Assembly: GCA_003240855.1 (NCBI GenBank)
Contig: QFNN01000106.1
Coordinates: forward strand, 1 to 10,429
DNA: 10,429 nucleotides
Direction of reading: 5' to 3'
Origin: Sphingomonas sanxanigenens
GTDB taxonomy: Bacteria > Pseudomonadota > Alphaproteobacteria > Sphingomonadales > Sphingomonadaceae
Of the stretch, positions 1-6,361 are shown piece by piece. A program made the position numbers and the translations under genes. The notes under the pieces were generated by a model that was given only the letters and a program-made list of their open reading frames with translations, did no database searches and was not told where the DNA came from. How positions within the stretch are numbered: position 1 is the stretch's first letter; every line of letters starts with the position of its first letter.

Positions 1-2508
1 GACAACGTCTCCGCCCTCTTCAAGACGGCCTATGGCCGAGCGCTACGTACGGAATTTGGCAAGCCTGCCCGCGAGAACATTCTGCGTGCGATCGAGACGA
101 GCAAATATGGTCAGAGCCTAGGCCGGATGCGAAAGGCGCTCGCTCAAGCCGCTTTGGATTCCGCCCCGCCCGACCTCGTGATTTTCGACGAGTTCCAATG
201 CTATCGCGAGTTGCTCGACGCAGGCACGGATAACCCTTTAGCGCGCCAACTGCTGGCGGGTAACAATGGAACGCCGCCGCCGATCCTCCTCCTGTCAGCC
301 ACGCCCTACCGCTTCTATGCGGAGCGCTGGGAAAATGGCGTCGGAGCCGCTCCCCATGTCGAATTTTTCAAGATTATCGAGTTTCTGGGCGGGTCGGCTG
401 CACGCGCAGAGGCCGAAACCCAATTTCGTCGGTTTGGTGATCTCTTGCATTTGATCGGTCATCTGCCGGCCGACAGTCGGCAGGCGGCGATCGAAGAGGC
501 CCAAGCACTCAAGCATCATCTGGAGAGGCTCCTCACACCGCTCATGTCGCGGACCGAGCGCCCGGTTTCCGACCATGCCGGAGAGCCTGCGCCGCCCTCC
601 GTAAGGATCGAGCCCCACGATCTCGACGTCTATCGCCATTTTACCGACCACGTATCGCCCAAGCTTGCCGGCAGCGCAGTCAGCTATTGGCTTTCAGTCC
701 CGCTCCCTGCGCAGGCGCTGGGGGACCGTTATCAGATTTCTCGCAATATAGACTTTCCCGCCACACGCAGCGTTCCCCGCCTCGGGGTCACCAATTGCTT
801 CAAGCCGCCAAAAGATGGCTGGGGGAGCGCCAAGCTGCGAGCCCTCAATAGCCTTGTACCGACAGAGGTGCTTGCGCTCCCTTGGGTGTTGCCATCGCTG
901 ACCTGGTGGACGCCTTCAGGCCCATGGGCGAAGATGACGCAATCGCCCAAGATGCTGATCTTCAGTAGGTTCAGGGCAACACCACAAAGTCTGGCAGCCC
1001 TCGTCAGCCTCGAGGTCGAGCGCAAATGCGTTGGAAAGAGCAATCTTCCCTACACCGCCGCGTGGAAGAAGCGGCACCTTAACCCGAAGCCTAACCAAGG
1101 CCCGACGCTCGCCCTTTTTCACCCGAGTCCCTTCCTAATCCGAGCTGTCGATCCCCTCGATGTGAAGGGGAAAGCGACCGTGAAGCAGATCAGAGGCAGG
1201 ACGCGGCAGCAGATTATTAGGGCGCTGCCCGCGTCAATTGCGCCCGAGGCGCCGAATGCGCGCAGCAACCGGCGGCGCAAACCGGCCTGGGCAATCCTCG
1301 CGGCCATAGAACGCGCGCAGAAGGCGCCGCTGGCGCGGGAGTTCGCAGCGGTCCAGAGGAGCTGGGGTCGGGTCGCGCCGAAGGACGCAACGCTTCAAAC
1401 CTTGCTCAAACAGCGCCAAGAGGCCGACCCGATTACCTGGTTGAGCCGATGGGAACTCGACGCCCTGGTCGATTTGGCTCTCGGCGCTCCCGGGGTGGTG
1501 ACGGGCCGTGCACTCTATCGCCACCTTCCAGAGCTTTTCGATTTCCAGGAGCAGCATTTCGCGCGGCTTGTGAACTTCTGCTGGACGCGGCTGCGCACCT
1601 ATCTGGACCGCCCTGTTTTCTGGTCTGTTTTGCCCGGCGAAGACGCGACGCAGAAATATCAGAATGCGTGCGTTGATGGCTGCTTGGAAGCCGTCCTGGA
1701 TGAACATTTCTGGCTACGCAAATCCAAGGTCAACCCCGATGGGCTGATCGAGGACTTGTCGGCCGCGCTCGCAGCAAGCGTCGGCACCTTCGGGTTCAAG
1801 GGCGCGAAGAAAAAGGACAAGATCCGTATCCGCTGTCACGCCGCGGTGCCGTTTGGCGGCACCGAGACGGAGACGCATCGACAGGACCATGATGTCGATG
1901 AACCGCCACCAGCGCGCTCTGAGGAAATCCGCAGCGCGTTCAATACACCGTTCTGGCCCCACGTCCTGGCGACGACCTCCGTCGGACAGGAAGGTCTCGA
2001 CTTTCATAGCTGGTGCGACAGGCTCGGCCACTGGGATCTTTGTTCCAGCCCGGTTGACCTGGAGCAACGAGAAGGCCGCGTTCAGCGCTTCGGTGGGCTG
2101 ACTGTGCGCCAACCACTCGCCCGAAAGCTAGGCGAACAGCCGCAGCTTTTCGGAGAGCATGTCGATGCGCGGGAACAGGTAGTAGTCGAGCGGCGCGCGA
2201 TTGGCGCTGTCCATCCGCACGACGATGGTGATGTCAGGCGCGAGCGAGGTATCGAAGCGCAACTGCCAGCGCAAAAGCCCGGTCGGCGTCTCGATGCACC
2301 GGGCCACCACCACGGAAAGGCTGAACTCGCCGTTGACGATCACCCGGTCTGTCTCAAGATCCTGCCAGGCAGCGCTGCCCGTAGCCTGCAATCCGTCGAG
2401 CACCTCACGGAGAATGCCGGGATGGAGCTTACGCAACTCTCGGTTGATTTCGACGTAGCGGTAATCGCGATCCGGCGTGAAACCCACGAGGCTGTAGGCG
2501 CGAAGTAG
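1..2508 (+). CDS. SF2 helicase, 5' end outside window, 3' end truncated and fused to an antisense tail
   Basis: The frame is open from the first base, so the start codon and Walker A motif lie upstream of the window. Visible helicase features are motif II as DEFQ (187-198), motif III as SATP (295-306), a motif IV-like KMLIFSRFR segment near 940-966, motif V as TTSVGQEGLDF (about 1972-2004), and motif VI as DLEQREGRVQR (2056-2088). This is the two-lobed ATPase of superfamily 2, here with DEFQ instead of DEAD or DEAH. Proteins of this kind are large and often occur in defence or mobile-island cargo; that role is inference. Relatives continue well past motif VI. Here homology fades at about 2110-2135, and the remaining ~125 codons to the TAG at 2506-2508 are antisense to the serine recombinase and look like random read-through. 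Both core lobes are largely kept but the C-terminal extension is gone, so activity is doubtful. I do not recognise the exact subfamily. Confidence 0.8.
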   Translation, partial: DNVSALFKTAYGRALRTEFGKPARENILRAIETSKYGQSLGRMRKALAQAALDSAPPDLVIFDEFQCYRELLDAGTDNPLARQLLAGNNGTPPPILLLSATPYRFYAERWENGVGAAPHVEFFKIIEFLGGSAARAEAETQFRRFGDLLHLIGHLPADSRQAAIEEAQALKHHLERLLTPLMSRTERPVSDHAGEPAPPSVRIEPHDLDVYRHFTDHVSPKLAGSAVSYWLSVPLPAQALGDRYQISRNIDFPATRSVPRLGVTNCFKPPKDGWGSAKLRALNSLVPTEVLALPWVLPSLTWWTPSGPWAKMTQSPKMLIFSRFRATPQSLAALVSLEVERKCVGKSNLPYTAAWKKRHLNPKPNQGPTLALFHPSPFLIRAVDPLDVKGKATVKQIRGRTRQQIIRALPASIAPEAPNARSNRRRKPAWAILAAIERAQKAPLAREFAAVQRSWGRVAPKDATLQTLLKQRQEADPITWLSRWELDALVDLALGAPGVVTGRALYRHLPELFDFQEQHFARLVNFCWTRLRTYLDRPVFWSVLPGEDATQKYQNACVDGCLEAVLDEHFWLRKSKVNPDGLIEDLSAALAASVGTFGFKGAKKKDKIRIRCHAAVPFGGTETETHRQDHDVDEPPPARSEEIRSAFNTPFWPHVLATTSVGQEGLDFHSWCDRLGHWDLCSSPVDLEQREGRVQRFGGLTVRQPLARKLGEQPQLFGEHVDAREQVVVERRAIGAVHPHDDGDVRRERGIEAQLPAQKPGRRLDAPGHHHGKAELAVDDHPVCLKILPGSAARSLQSVEHLTENAGMELTQLSVDFDVAVIAIRRETHEAVGAK
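2110..2135. other. Breakpoint that truncates the helicase
   Basis: Helicase-like sequence on the plus strand stops here and the last codons of the minus-strand serine recombinase begin, with its stop codon at 2128-2130. No helicase remnant appears on the far side of the recombinase or anywhere else to the right, so a simple 1.5 kb insertion into an intact gene does not explain it. A deletion, or one end of a larger insertion, is more likely. The boundary is placed from loss of protein similarity judged by eye and may be off by some tens of bases. Confidence 0.55.
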
Positions 2509-3609
2509 GCTGCCAAAGCGTGAGCTGTAGGCGCTGCTGGACGGCATCCCATCGCATTCGTCGATGACAATGCCGGATAGCAAACCCCTTTGTTGGTACA
2601 GCTTCCTCAGAGATTGCAGCATCTCCTCGTCGCTCAAACGAAAGGAGCGCGCACCGATGATGGTCCTTGCCGCCTCGAACAGTTCGCGCTCGACGACGGC
2701 CGCGAAAGCATCCTGCGCCCTGATCCACATCTCCGGATCGTTCTGGACGCGCTTTTTCTTCAGCTTGAAGGACCGGCGATTCCATACGTTGTCGCCGACG
2801 TATTTCTCATTGATCAGAATCTGGTGGACGGTCCCCCTGGTCCAAGGGCGTCCGAGATCGGTCGGAATGCCCCGTTCATTGAGATCAGCCGCAATTTCCC
2901 GCTCGCTGTATCCCTGATGGACGAAGGCGCGGTAGATGCCGCGCACCAGATCGACTTCTTCCGCCGGGCCAAGCGTTAGGATCACCCGATCGGTCTGGAT
3001 GCTTTTTTGCTCACCCCGTTCGAGGAGGCCCTTGGTGGCGCCATGCTCGTCGATCAGGGTCCGTCGCAGGCCGAATCCTGCCGGCCCACCCTGACGATAG
3101 CCCTTCTCGATCAGCCGGCCCTGACCCGCGAACACCTTGGTTGAGAGTTCACGGCTGTATTCGCCGGCCATCGCGCGCTTGACGCCTTTGACGATGGTGG
3201 AGATCGGGCTGCCATCGTTGTCGAATTGCTCGGCGCAATACTCCACGGCGATGCCGGCGCGTCGGCAGATATATTCGTAATAGGCGCTCTCGTCGGCATC
3301 CTGAAAGCGGCCCCAACGGCTGACGTCATAGACGAGCACCAATGTGAAATCAGTGCTCCCGGACTGCACGTCCTCGATGAGCTGCCTGAGCGCATCGCGC
3401 CCCTCAATCTTCAGGCCGCTCTTTCCCGCGTCCGCATAGGTCCGGACGATCTCTATCCCACGAGCTTCGGCATATTGCTTGATCGCGTCGGATTGGTTTT
3501 CGGTCGAATATTTTTGATGGTCCGTCGACATGCGGACGTATTCGGCAGCCCGAAGAGGACGTTCAGGCTGCCCGGACCGATCGTCGTCGTGAAGTCTCCG
3601 GCTCGTCAC
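2128..3609 (-). CDS. Large serine recombinase (resolvase/invertase N-domain plus Recombinase domain)
   Basis: A 493-residue site-specific DNA recombinase that cuts via a serine-DNA intermediate. The catalytic serine is S28 in the motif YVRMSTDHQ (codon 3526-3528), and the active-site arginines are in SRWGR (residues 97-101). The resolvase domain spans about residues 20-170. A Recombinase domain follows at about 215-281 (from AEEVDLVRGIYRAF to NEKYVGDNVWNR). The C-terminal ~200 residues show no paired-cysteine zinc ribbon, unlike many large serine recombinases, and I do not recognise them. I chose the GTG at 3609 because AGGAGGG (3616-3622) sits 6 nt upstream. A longer frame to an ATG at 3666 would translate through a perfect inverted repeat and lacks comparable support. 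The gene is divergent from the HTH gene at 3725, and its 3' end abuts the helicase breakpoint, so it or its element may have caused that truncation. Its target site cannot be told from this window. Confidence 0.9.
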   Translation of the reverse strand: MTSRRLHDDDRSGQPERPLRAAEYVRMSTDHQKYSTENQSDAIKQYAEARGIEIVRTYADAGKSGLKIEGRDALRQLIEDVQSGSTDFTLVLVYDVSRWGRFQDADESAYYEYICRRAGIAVEYCAEQFDNDGSPISTIVKGVKRAMAGEYSRELSTKVFAGQGRLIEKGYRQGGPAGFGLRRTLIDEHGATKGLLERGEQKSIQTDRVILTLGPAEEVDLVRGIYRAFVHQGYSEREIAADLNERGIPTDLGRPWTRGTVHQILINEKYVGDNVWNRRSFKLKKKRVQNDPEMWIRAQDAFAAVVERELFEAARTIIGARSFRLSDEEMLQSLRKLYQQRGLLSGIVIDECDGMPSSSAYSSRFGSLLRAYSLVGFTPDRDYRYVEINRELRKLHPGILREVLDGLQATGSAAWQDLETDRVIVNGEFSLSVVVARCIETPTGLLRWQLRFDTSLAPDITIVVRMDSANRAPLDYYLFPRIDMLSEKLRLFA

Positions 3610-3615
3610 ATCACG

Positions 3616-3622
3616 CCCTCCT
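3616..3622 (-). promoter_or_regulatory. Shine-Dalgarno of the serine recombinase
   Basis: On the minus strand this reads AGGAGGG, 6 nt before the GTG at 3609. It decides the start in favour of GTG 3609 over the longer ATG 3666 frame. Confidence 0.75.
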
Positions 3623-3630
3623 GAAATCGA

Positions 3631-3661
3631 CTGCGGCGGTCCGGGCGACCTACCGCCGCAG
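3631..3661. repeat. Perfect 10 bp inverted repeat in the recombinase/HTH divergent gap
   Basis: CTGCGGCGGT (3631-3640) is matched by ACCGCCGCAG (3652-3661) around an 11 bp spacer. It lies 22 bp upstream of the recombinase GTG, inside its likely leader. It could be an operator for a dimeric repressor or a hairpin in the recombinase mRNA. The left arm begins with the same ACTGCGG (3630-3636) that recurs at 3706-3712. Confidence 0.65.
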
Positions 3662-3665
3662 CGCA

Positions 3666-3684
3666 TGACGGACCTCAGCCGTCA
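3666..3684. repeat. 6 bp inverted repeat, second of three in the divergent gap
   Basis: TGACGG (3666-3671) pairs with CCGTCA (3679-3684) across 7 bp. On its own this is short enough to be chance. It is listed because it sits exactly between two longer inverted repeats. Confidence 0.4.
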
Positions 3685-3714
3685 CTCCGCACTGAAACCA
3701 GTGTAACTGCGGAG
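3685..3714 (+). promoter_or_regulatory. Inverted repeat that includes the Shine-Dalgarno of the HTH gene
   Basis: CTCCGCA (3685-3691) pairs with TGCGGAG (3708-3714), and inside it CACTG (3690-3694) is mirrored by CAGTG (3699-3703). As RNA the outer 7 bp stem plus an inner CTG/CAG stem with a bulge would bury GGAG (3711-3714), the likely ribosome binding site 10 nt before the ATG at 3725. It could equally act as a DNA operator for the downstream HTH protein. Only the symmetry is observed; both roles are inferred. Confidence 0.5.
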
Positions 3715-3724
3715 AAAACGGAAG

Positions 3725-4354
3725 ATGTTGCCGAAAAAGGGCAGGAAATTACCCCTATGGACAGGTGTCCTCGGAGGGCGAGAAATCTACGCGCAGACCA
3801 TCGCGGAGCTGCTGCGCAAGGAGCATGGCGACAGCCATCGGGCGATCAAGCAGCTCATGCGCCAGACTGAGGCGAGTGAGAGAACCGTCAAGCATTGGCT
3901 CTCAGGGCAACACGGGCCGGATACGGTATATTTCCTTCGTCTCGTGGTTTCGTCGCAGGTCATCAGGGCCTTCGTTCTCGGCCTGATCGAAGGGCCTGCG
4001 GCAACACCGCTGACCGATCCGATCGATCGCTTTTCGCTCGCGAGAGCCCGGGAAGCCTATGTCGCCGGCGAAGCCGCCGGCGGAAAGCCGGCAACAGGTG
4101 CGCAAAATAATGACCCTGAACGTGTCCCTGAACGCGACCCTATAAATGTCCCTGATCGGGCGGAACTCAACGAGCGACAACGCTGGTTTCTGGACCGAGT
4201 CGCGAATGGCCGGTGCGGCGCCAACGAGATCGCGGCGGCTTGGACGGTGAGCCTGAAAACCGCGCGCCGAGACATCGCCATCCTCAAAGCAGCAAACCTC
4301 ATCAGCTATGTCGGATCGCGGCGGAAAGGACGGTATCGTAGGACGCCAGGATAG
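3725..4354 (+). CDS. Putative two-domain HTH regulator
   Basis: A 209-residue basic protein without signal peptide or membrane segments, expected to be cytoplasmic and DNA-binding. The N-terminal part (about 25-90) contains a helix-turn-helix-like stretch at 38-62, ending in SERTVKHWLSGQ. A low-complexity linker (about 115-145) carries near-repeats of VPERDP/VPDRAE. The C-terminal part (about 146-205) resembles a winged helix of the DeoR/DUF977 type, with a recognition helix around SLKTARRDIAILKAANLI and a basic tail. I recall similar N-terminal segments in mobile islands of sphingomonads and relatives, often beside recombinases, but know of no assigned function. It is transcribed away from the serine recombinase across a 115 bp gap filled with inverted repeats, which suggests that it regulates itself and the recombinase. 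The ATG at 3725 was chosen for the GGAG at 3711-3714. A nuclease-free partitioning or silencing role cannot be excluded. Confidence 0.75.
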   Translation: MLPKKGRKLPLWTGVLGGREIYAQTIAELLRKEHGDSHRAIKQLMRQTEASERTVKHWLSGQHGPDTVYFLRLVVSSQVIRAFVLGLIEGPAATPLTDPIDRFSLARAREAYVAGEAAGGKPATGAQNNDPERVPERDPINVPDRAELNERQRWFLDRVANGRCGANEIAAAWTVSLKTARRDIAILKAANLISYVGSRRKGRYRRTPG

Positions 4355-4476
4355 CAGGAGCCGCATTCAGGGACAGTCGCTGCATGATTGCCGGGGATGA
4401 GATGCGGTCGCGGTGCTCTTCGGGCTTGTCCGATTTGCACGCCACGATACGACGCACTGCTACGCCCGTATATTCG

Positions 4477-4536
4477 AGCTTCCTTCAGCATCATCTATCG
4501 CCTTCTATCCTCTTGGATAGGCGGTTGAAGGAAGTT
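4477..4536 (+). promoter_or_regulatory. Long leader hairpin sequestering the alpA-like gene's Shine-Dalgarno
   Basis: Three nested complementary segments line up. CTTCCTTCA (4479-4487) pairs with TGAAGGAAG (4526-4534), extendable by G·U and A-U at 4477-4478/4535-4536. ATCGC (4497-4501) pairs with GCGGT (4521-4525, one G·U). CTATCC (4505-4510) pairs with GGATAG (4515-4520) around the tetraloop TCTT. The 3' arm holds AAGGAAG (4528-4534), the only good ribosome binding site for the following gene. If folded in mRNA, it would repress translation until opened. There is no T-run after the stem, so it is not an intrinsic terminator. Confidence 0.55.
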
Positions 4537-4539
4537 GAA

Positions 4540-4824
4540 GTGAGGCAGCAAGTCGAACCCGTTATGAAGCGCACCATCCGGCGGCATCAACTCCGGGAAA
4601 TGGTCCCTCTCGCCGACACCACGATCTATGACATGGAACAGCGCGGCGAATTTCCCCAGCGCTTCTATCTCACGTCCCGCTGCGTGGTCTGGGATCTGTC
4701 CGAGGTCGAGGCCTGGTTGGAAGAACGGCGCCGAGCTTCACGCGCCAAGGCGGTGAAGCGTGCGCCCATTCCGGACGTCCAGCTCCGCAAGACCCGCCCC
4801 ATCAAACATCCGGCTCGGGCGTAA
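4540..4824 (+). CDS. AlpA-family DNA-binding protein (MerR-like excisionase type)
   Basis: A 94-residue protein matching the AlpA style: TIRRHQLREMVPLADTTIY (12-30, helix-turn-helix), then GEFPQRFYLTSRCVVWDLSEVEAWLEERR (36-63, the wing and the WxxxEVxxWL helix), and a basic tail. AlpA proteins in P4-like prophages and islands activate integrase expression or assist excision, so a role in mobility of this island is the natural inference. I prefer the GTG at 4540, which has AAGGAAG 5 nt upstream (4528-4534). The ATG at 4564 (86 aa, MKRTIRRHQ) is the main alternative and keeps the whole domain. A longer frame from 4384 would translate the hairpin and is unlikely. It converges on the integrase gene and the two coding 3' ends overlap by 23 bp, so their transcripts are complementary at the ends. 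Confidence 0.82.
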   Translation: MRQQVEPVMKRTIRRHQLREMVPLADTTIYDMEQRGEFPQRFYLTSRCVVWDLSEVEAWLEERRRASRAKAVKRAPIPDVQLRKTRPIKHPARA

Positions 4825-6058
4825 GCAGGTCCATCGTCGGCGGATAGAGGGTCGGCGTGTATTTTTGGCCGGCGACCCAGGCGTCGACCAGGTTGGACCA
4901 TTCCTGCATCATATGCCGGCGCTGATGCTCGTATTCCGCCTTGTTGTAGATGCCCCGTGAGGATCGCCCGTCCTCATGCGCCAGACACTTCTCGATCCAG
5001 TCGCTGTTGAAGCCCAACTCGTTCAACAGGGTCGAGCCGGTGCGCCGGAGATCGTGAACCGTAAAGGACTCCAGCGGCAGCCCTTCCTTCTTGGCTCGCT
5101 CCACCACCGCCGTCGTGATCCGGTTGAACGTCGCCCGCGACATGGGCGCGTCGGCGTCATAGCGCGACGGCAGGACGTATTTGGAATTGCCGGCGCAGGT
5201 CTTGAGAGCGATGAAGATGTCGAGCATCTGCTGAGACAGATAGACGTTGTGCGCTTTCGAGCGCTTCATCCGCTCCTTGGGAATCGACCAGACGGCGTTC
5301 TCGAAATCGACCTCATCCCAAACCGCGTCCTGCAATTCGCTCTTTCGTACCATCGACAGCAGGATCAGCTTTATCCCGAGCCGGATCGTCGGCAACGTCG
5401 CCACATGCTCGATCTGGCCGAGCATGATGCGTATCTCCGCCGGAGACAGGGATCGGTCCTTCGGTACGAAGGTCGCGATCGACGCCGGGCCAACTTCGTC
5501 GGCCGGGTTGGCGACCTTCTCGCCATGCAAGATGGCGAAAGCGAAGACCAGTTTCACGATGTCTCTGACGTGGACCGCCGTTGCCGGTGCGCCACGTTCC
5601 TTCACCTTCGCGCACAGCGCGCGCAGATCCTCCGGCAGGATCTCCGGCAGCAGCCGGTTGCGAAACGCCGGAAGAATGTCGCGCTCGAAGATTGATCGAC
5701 GCATGGCGCGCGTGCTGTCCGCCATTCGCGCTTCCTGAAGCCAGCGCTCACCGAACTGGCCAAAGCTCTTCGCCTCTTGGAGGCGACGCTTCTCGCGCTG
5801 CTTTTCCTGCGCCGGCGAGCGGCCCTCCGAAATGGCGCGTCGAGCATCGACCACCTTCTCACGCGCCCGAGCCAAGGAGAGGCCAGCGGGACCGTAGCGC
5901 CCCAGCGTCAACGTCTCCCGGCGGCCGTTTAGTCGGTAGTCCAGGCGGAAGACGATCGCACCCGAGGGCTGGACCACGACATACATACCGTCACGGTCCA
6001 CGATCTTGTATAATTTCTCTTTCGGTTTCAGGGCCTTAATGGCGGCGTCGGTCAACAT
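4802..6058 (-). CDS. P4-type tyrosine integrase (island integrase)
   Basis: A 418-residue site-specific recombinase that inserts and excises the island. An N-terminal DUF4102-type arm-binding domain (about 1-90, starting MLTDAAIKALKPKEK) is followed by a core-binding SAM-like region (about 98-185) and the catalytic domain (about 200-380). Catalytic residues, numbered from the ATG at 6058, are R238 (SMVRKSEL), a likely beta-hairpin Lys near 265-268, H335 and R338 (HDLRR), H361 (LAHEDG) and the nucleophile Y371 (GIYNKAEY). All expected residues are present, so it looks functional. I chose ATG 6058 because GGAGG (6065-6069) sits 6 nt upstream; a GTG at 6064 overlaps that site. It lies 318 bp downstream of guaA on the same strand, the usual arrangement for islands at the guaA 3' end. 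Length is typical for the family. Confidence 0.95.
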   Translation of the reverse strand: MLTDAAIKALKPKEKLYKIVDRDGMYVVVQPSGAIVFRLDYRLNGRRETLTLGRYGPAGLSLARAREKVVDARRAISEGRSPAQEKQREKRRLQEAKSFGQFGERWLQEARMADSTRAMRRSIFERDILPAFRNRLLPEILPEDLRALCAKVKERGAPATAVHVRDIVKLVFAFAILHGEKVANPADEVGPASIATFVPKDRSLSPAEIRIMLGQIEHVATLPTIRLGIKLILLSMVRKSELQDAVWDEVDFENAVWSIPKERMKRSKAHNVYLSQQMLDIFIALKTCAGNSKYVLPSRYDADAPMSRATFNRITTAVVERAKKEGLPLESFTVHDLRRTGSTLLNELGFNSDWIEKCLAHEDGRSSRGIYNKAEYEHQRRHMMQEWSNLVDAWVAGQKYTPTLYPPTMDLLTPEPDV

Positions 6059-6064
6059 CCACAC

Positions 6065-6069
6065 CCTCC
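6065..6069 (-). promoter_or_regulatory. Shine-Dalgarno of the integrase
   Basis: GGAGG on the minus strand, 6 nt before the ATG at 6058. It favours this ATG over the in-frame GTG at 6064. Confidence 0.8.
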
Positions 6070-6100
6070 AGATTGGTCAAAATATGCCGGAGAGCGCCCA

Positions 6101-6106
6101 ATTATA
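6101..6106 (-). promoter_or_regulatory. Likely -10 box of the integrase promoter
   Basis: The minus strand reads TATAAT, a perfect -10 hexamer, about 43 nt upstream of the integrase ATG. At 17 bp spacing the -35 position (6124-6129) reads AAGGGC, a poor match, so the promoter may need an activator. Half of the -10 box lies inside a TGACGGTAT motif copy (6104-6112), so a protein bound there would block or reposition RNA polymerase. Confidence 0.5.
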
Positions 6107-6261
6107 CCGTCAGGCCAAAAACGGCCCTTCCGATCTGATATTTTCCCTGTGTTTACAGAGATTTACGTCAACAAATATACCGTCAGAAGCTCTCTTAGCC
6201 CTGACGGTATATGCGATTTTCGGATGAGACAAGATGCGCCATACCGTCAGCCATACCGTCA
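6104..6261. repeat. Five-copy ATACCGTCA (TGACGGTAT) motif array between integrase and guaA
   Basis: Copies of the 9-mer are at 6104-6112, 6177-6185, 6241-6249 and 6253-6261 in direct orientation, and at 6202-6210 inverted. The copies at 6175-6186 and 6201-6212 extend to a perfect 12 bp inverted repeat (ATATACCGTCAG / CTGACGGTATAT) with a 14 bp spacer. The last two copies are in tandem with a 12 bp period and share a leading CC. Tyrosine integrases and their excisionases use such short repeats beside the core site (arm-type sites), and the placement fits. An operator for integrase autoregulation is the alternative. Motif copies are observed; the binding protein is inferred. Confidence 0.75.
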
Positions 6262-6343
6262 TTCCGGAGGCTAACCCAGCGATAGACGCCGAAAGATTCT
6301 GAGATATTTATTTATATATTTCAGTCACTTATGTCGCATCATA

Positions 6344-6361
6344 GCGTATTTTTGGATACGC
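6344..6361. repeat. 6 bp inverted repeat near the guaA 3' end
   Basis: GCGTAT and ATACGC are separated by 6 bp, starting 16 bp beyond the guaA stop codon. The size resembles the paired core-binding sites of a tyrosine recombinase around a 6-8 bp overlap, but it could be chance. It could not be tested because the other island end is not in the window. Confidence 0.3.

Noticed and set aside
3610..3666. N-terminal extension of the serine recombinase to an ATG at 3666
   Set aside because: The added 19 residues translate a perfect inverted repeat, and the GTG at 3609 has a near-perfect Shine-Dalgarno at the right distance.
3666..3684. Possible link between TGACGG/CCGTCA here and the TGACGGTAT array at 6104-6261
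   Set aside because: Only six bases are shared and the TAT half is missing, so chance is a sufficient explanation.
4384..4539. N-terminal extension of the AlpA-like protein to an ATG at 4384
   Set aside because: The extra 52 residues show no domain character, cover the hairpin, and would make the protein far longer than the AlpA family; the GTG at 4540 or ATG at 4564 fit better.
4976..5695. 239-codon open frame on the plus strand inside the integrase
   Set aside because: It is antisense to the integrase catalytic domain; the integrase frame contains all catalytic residues.
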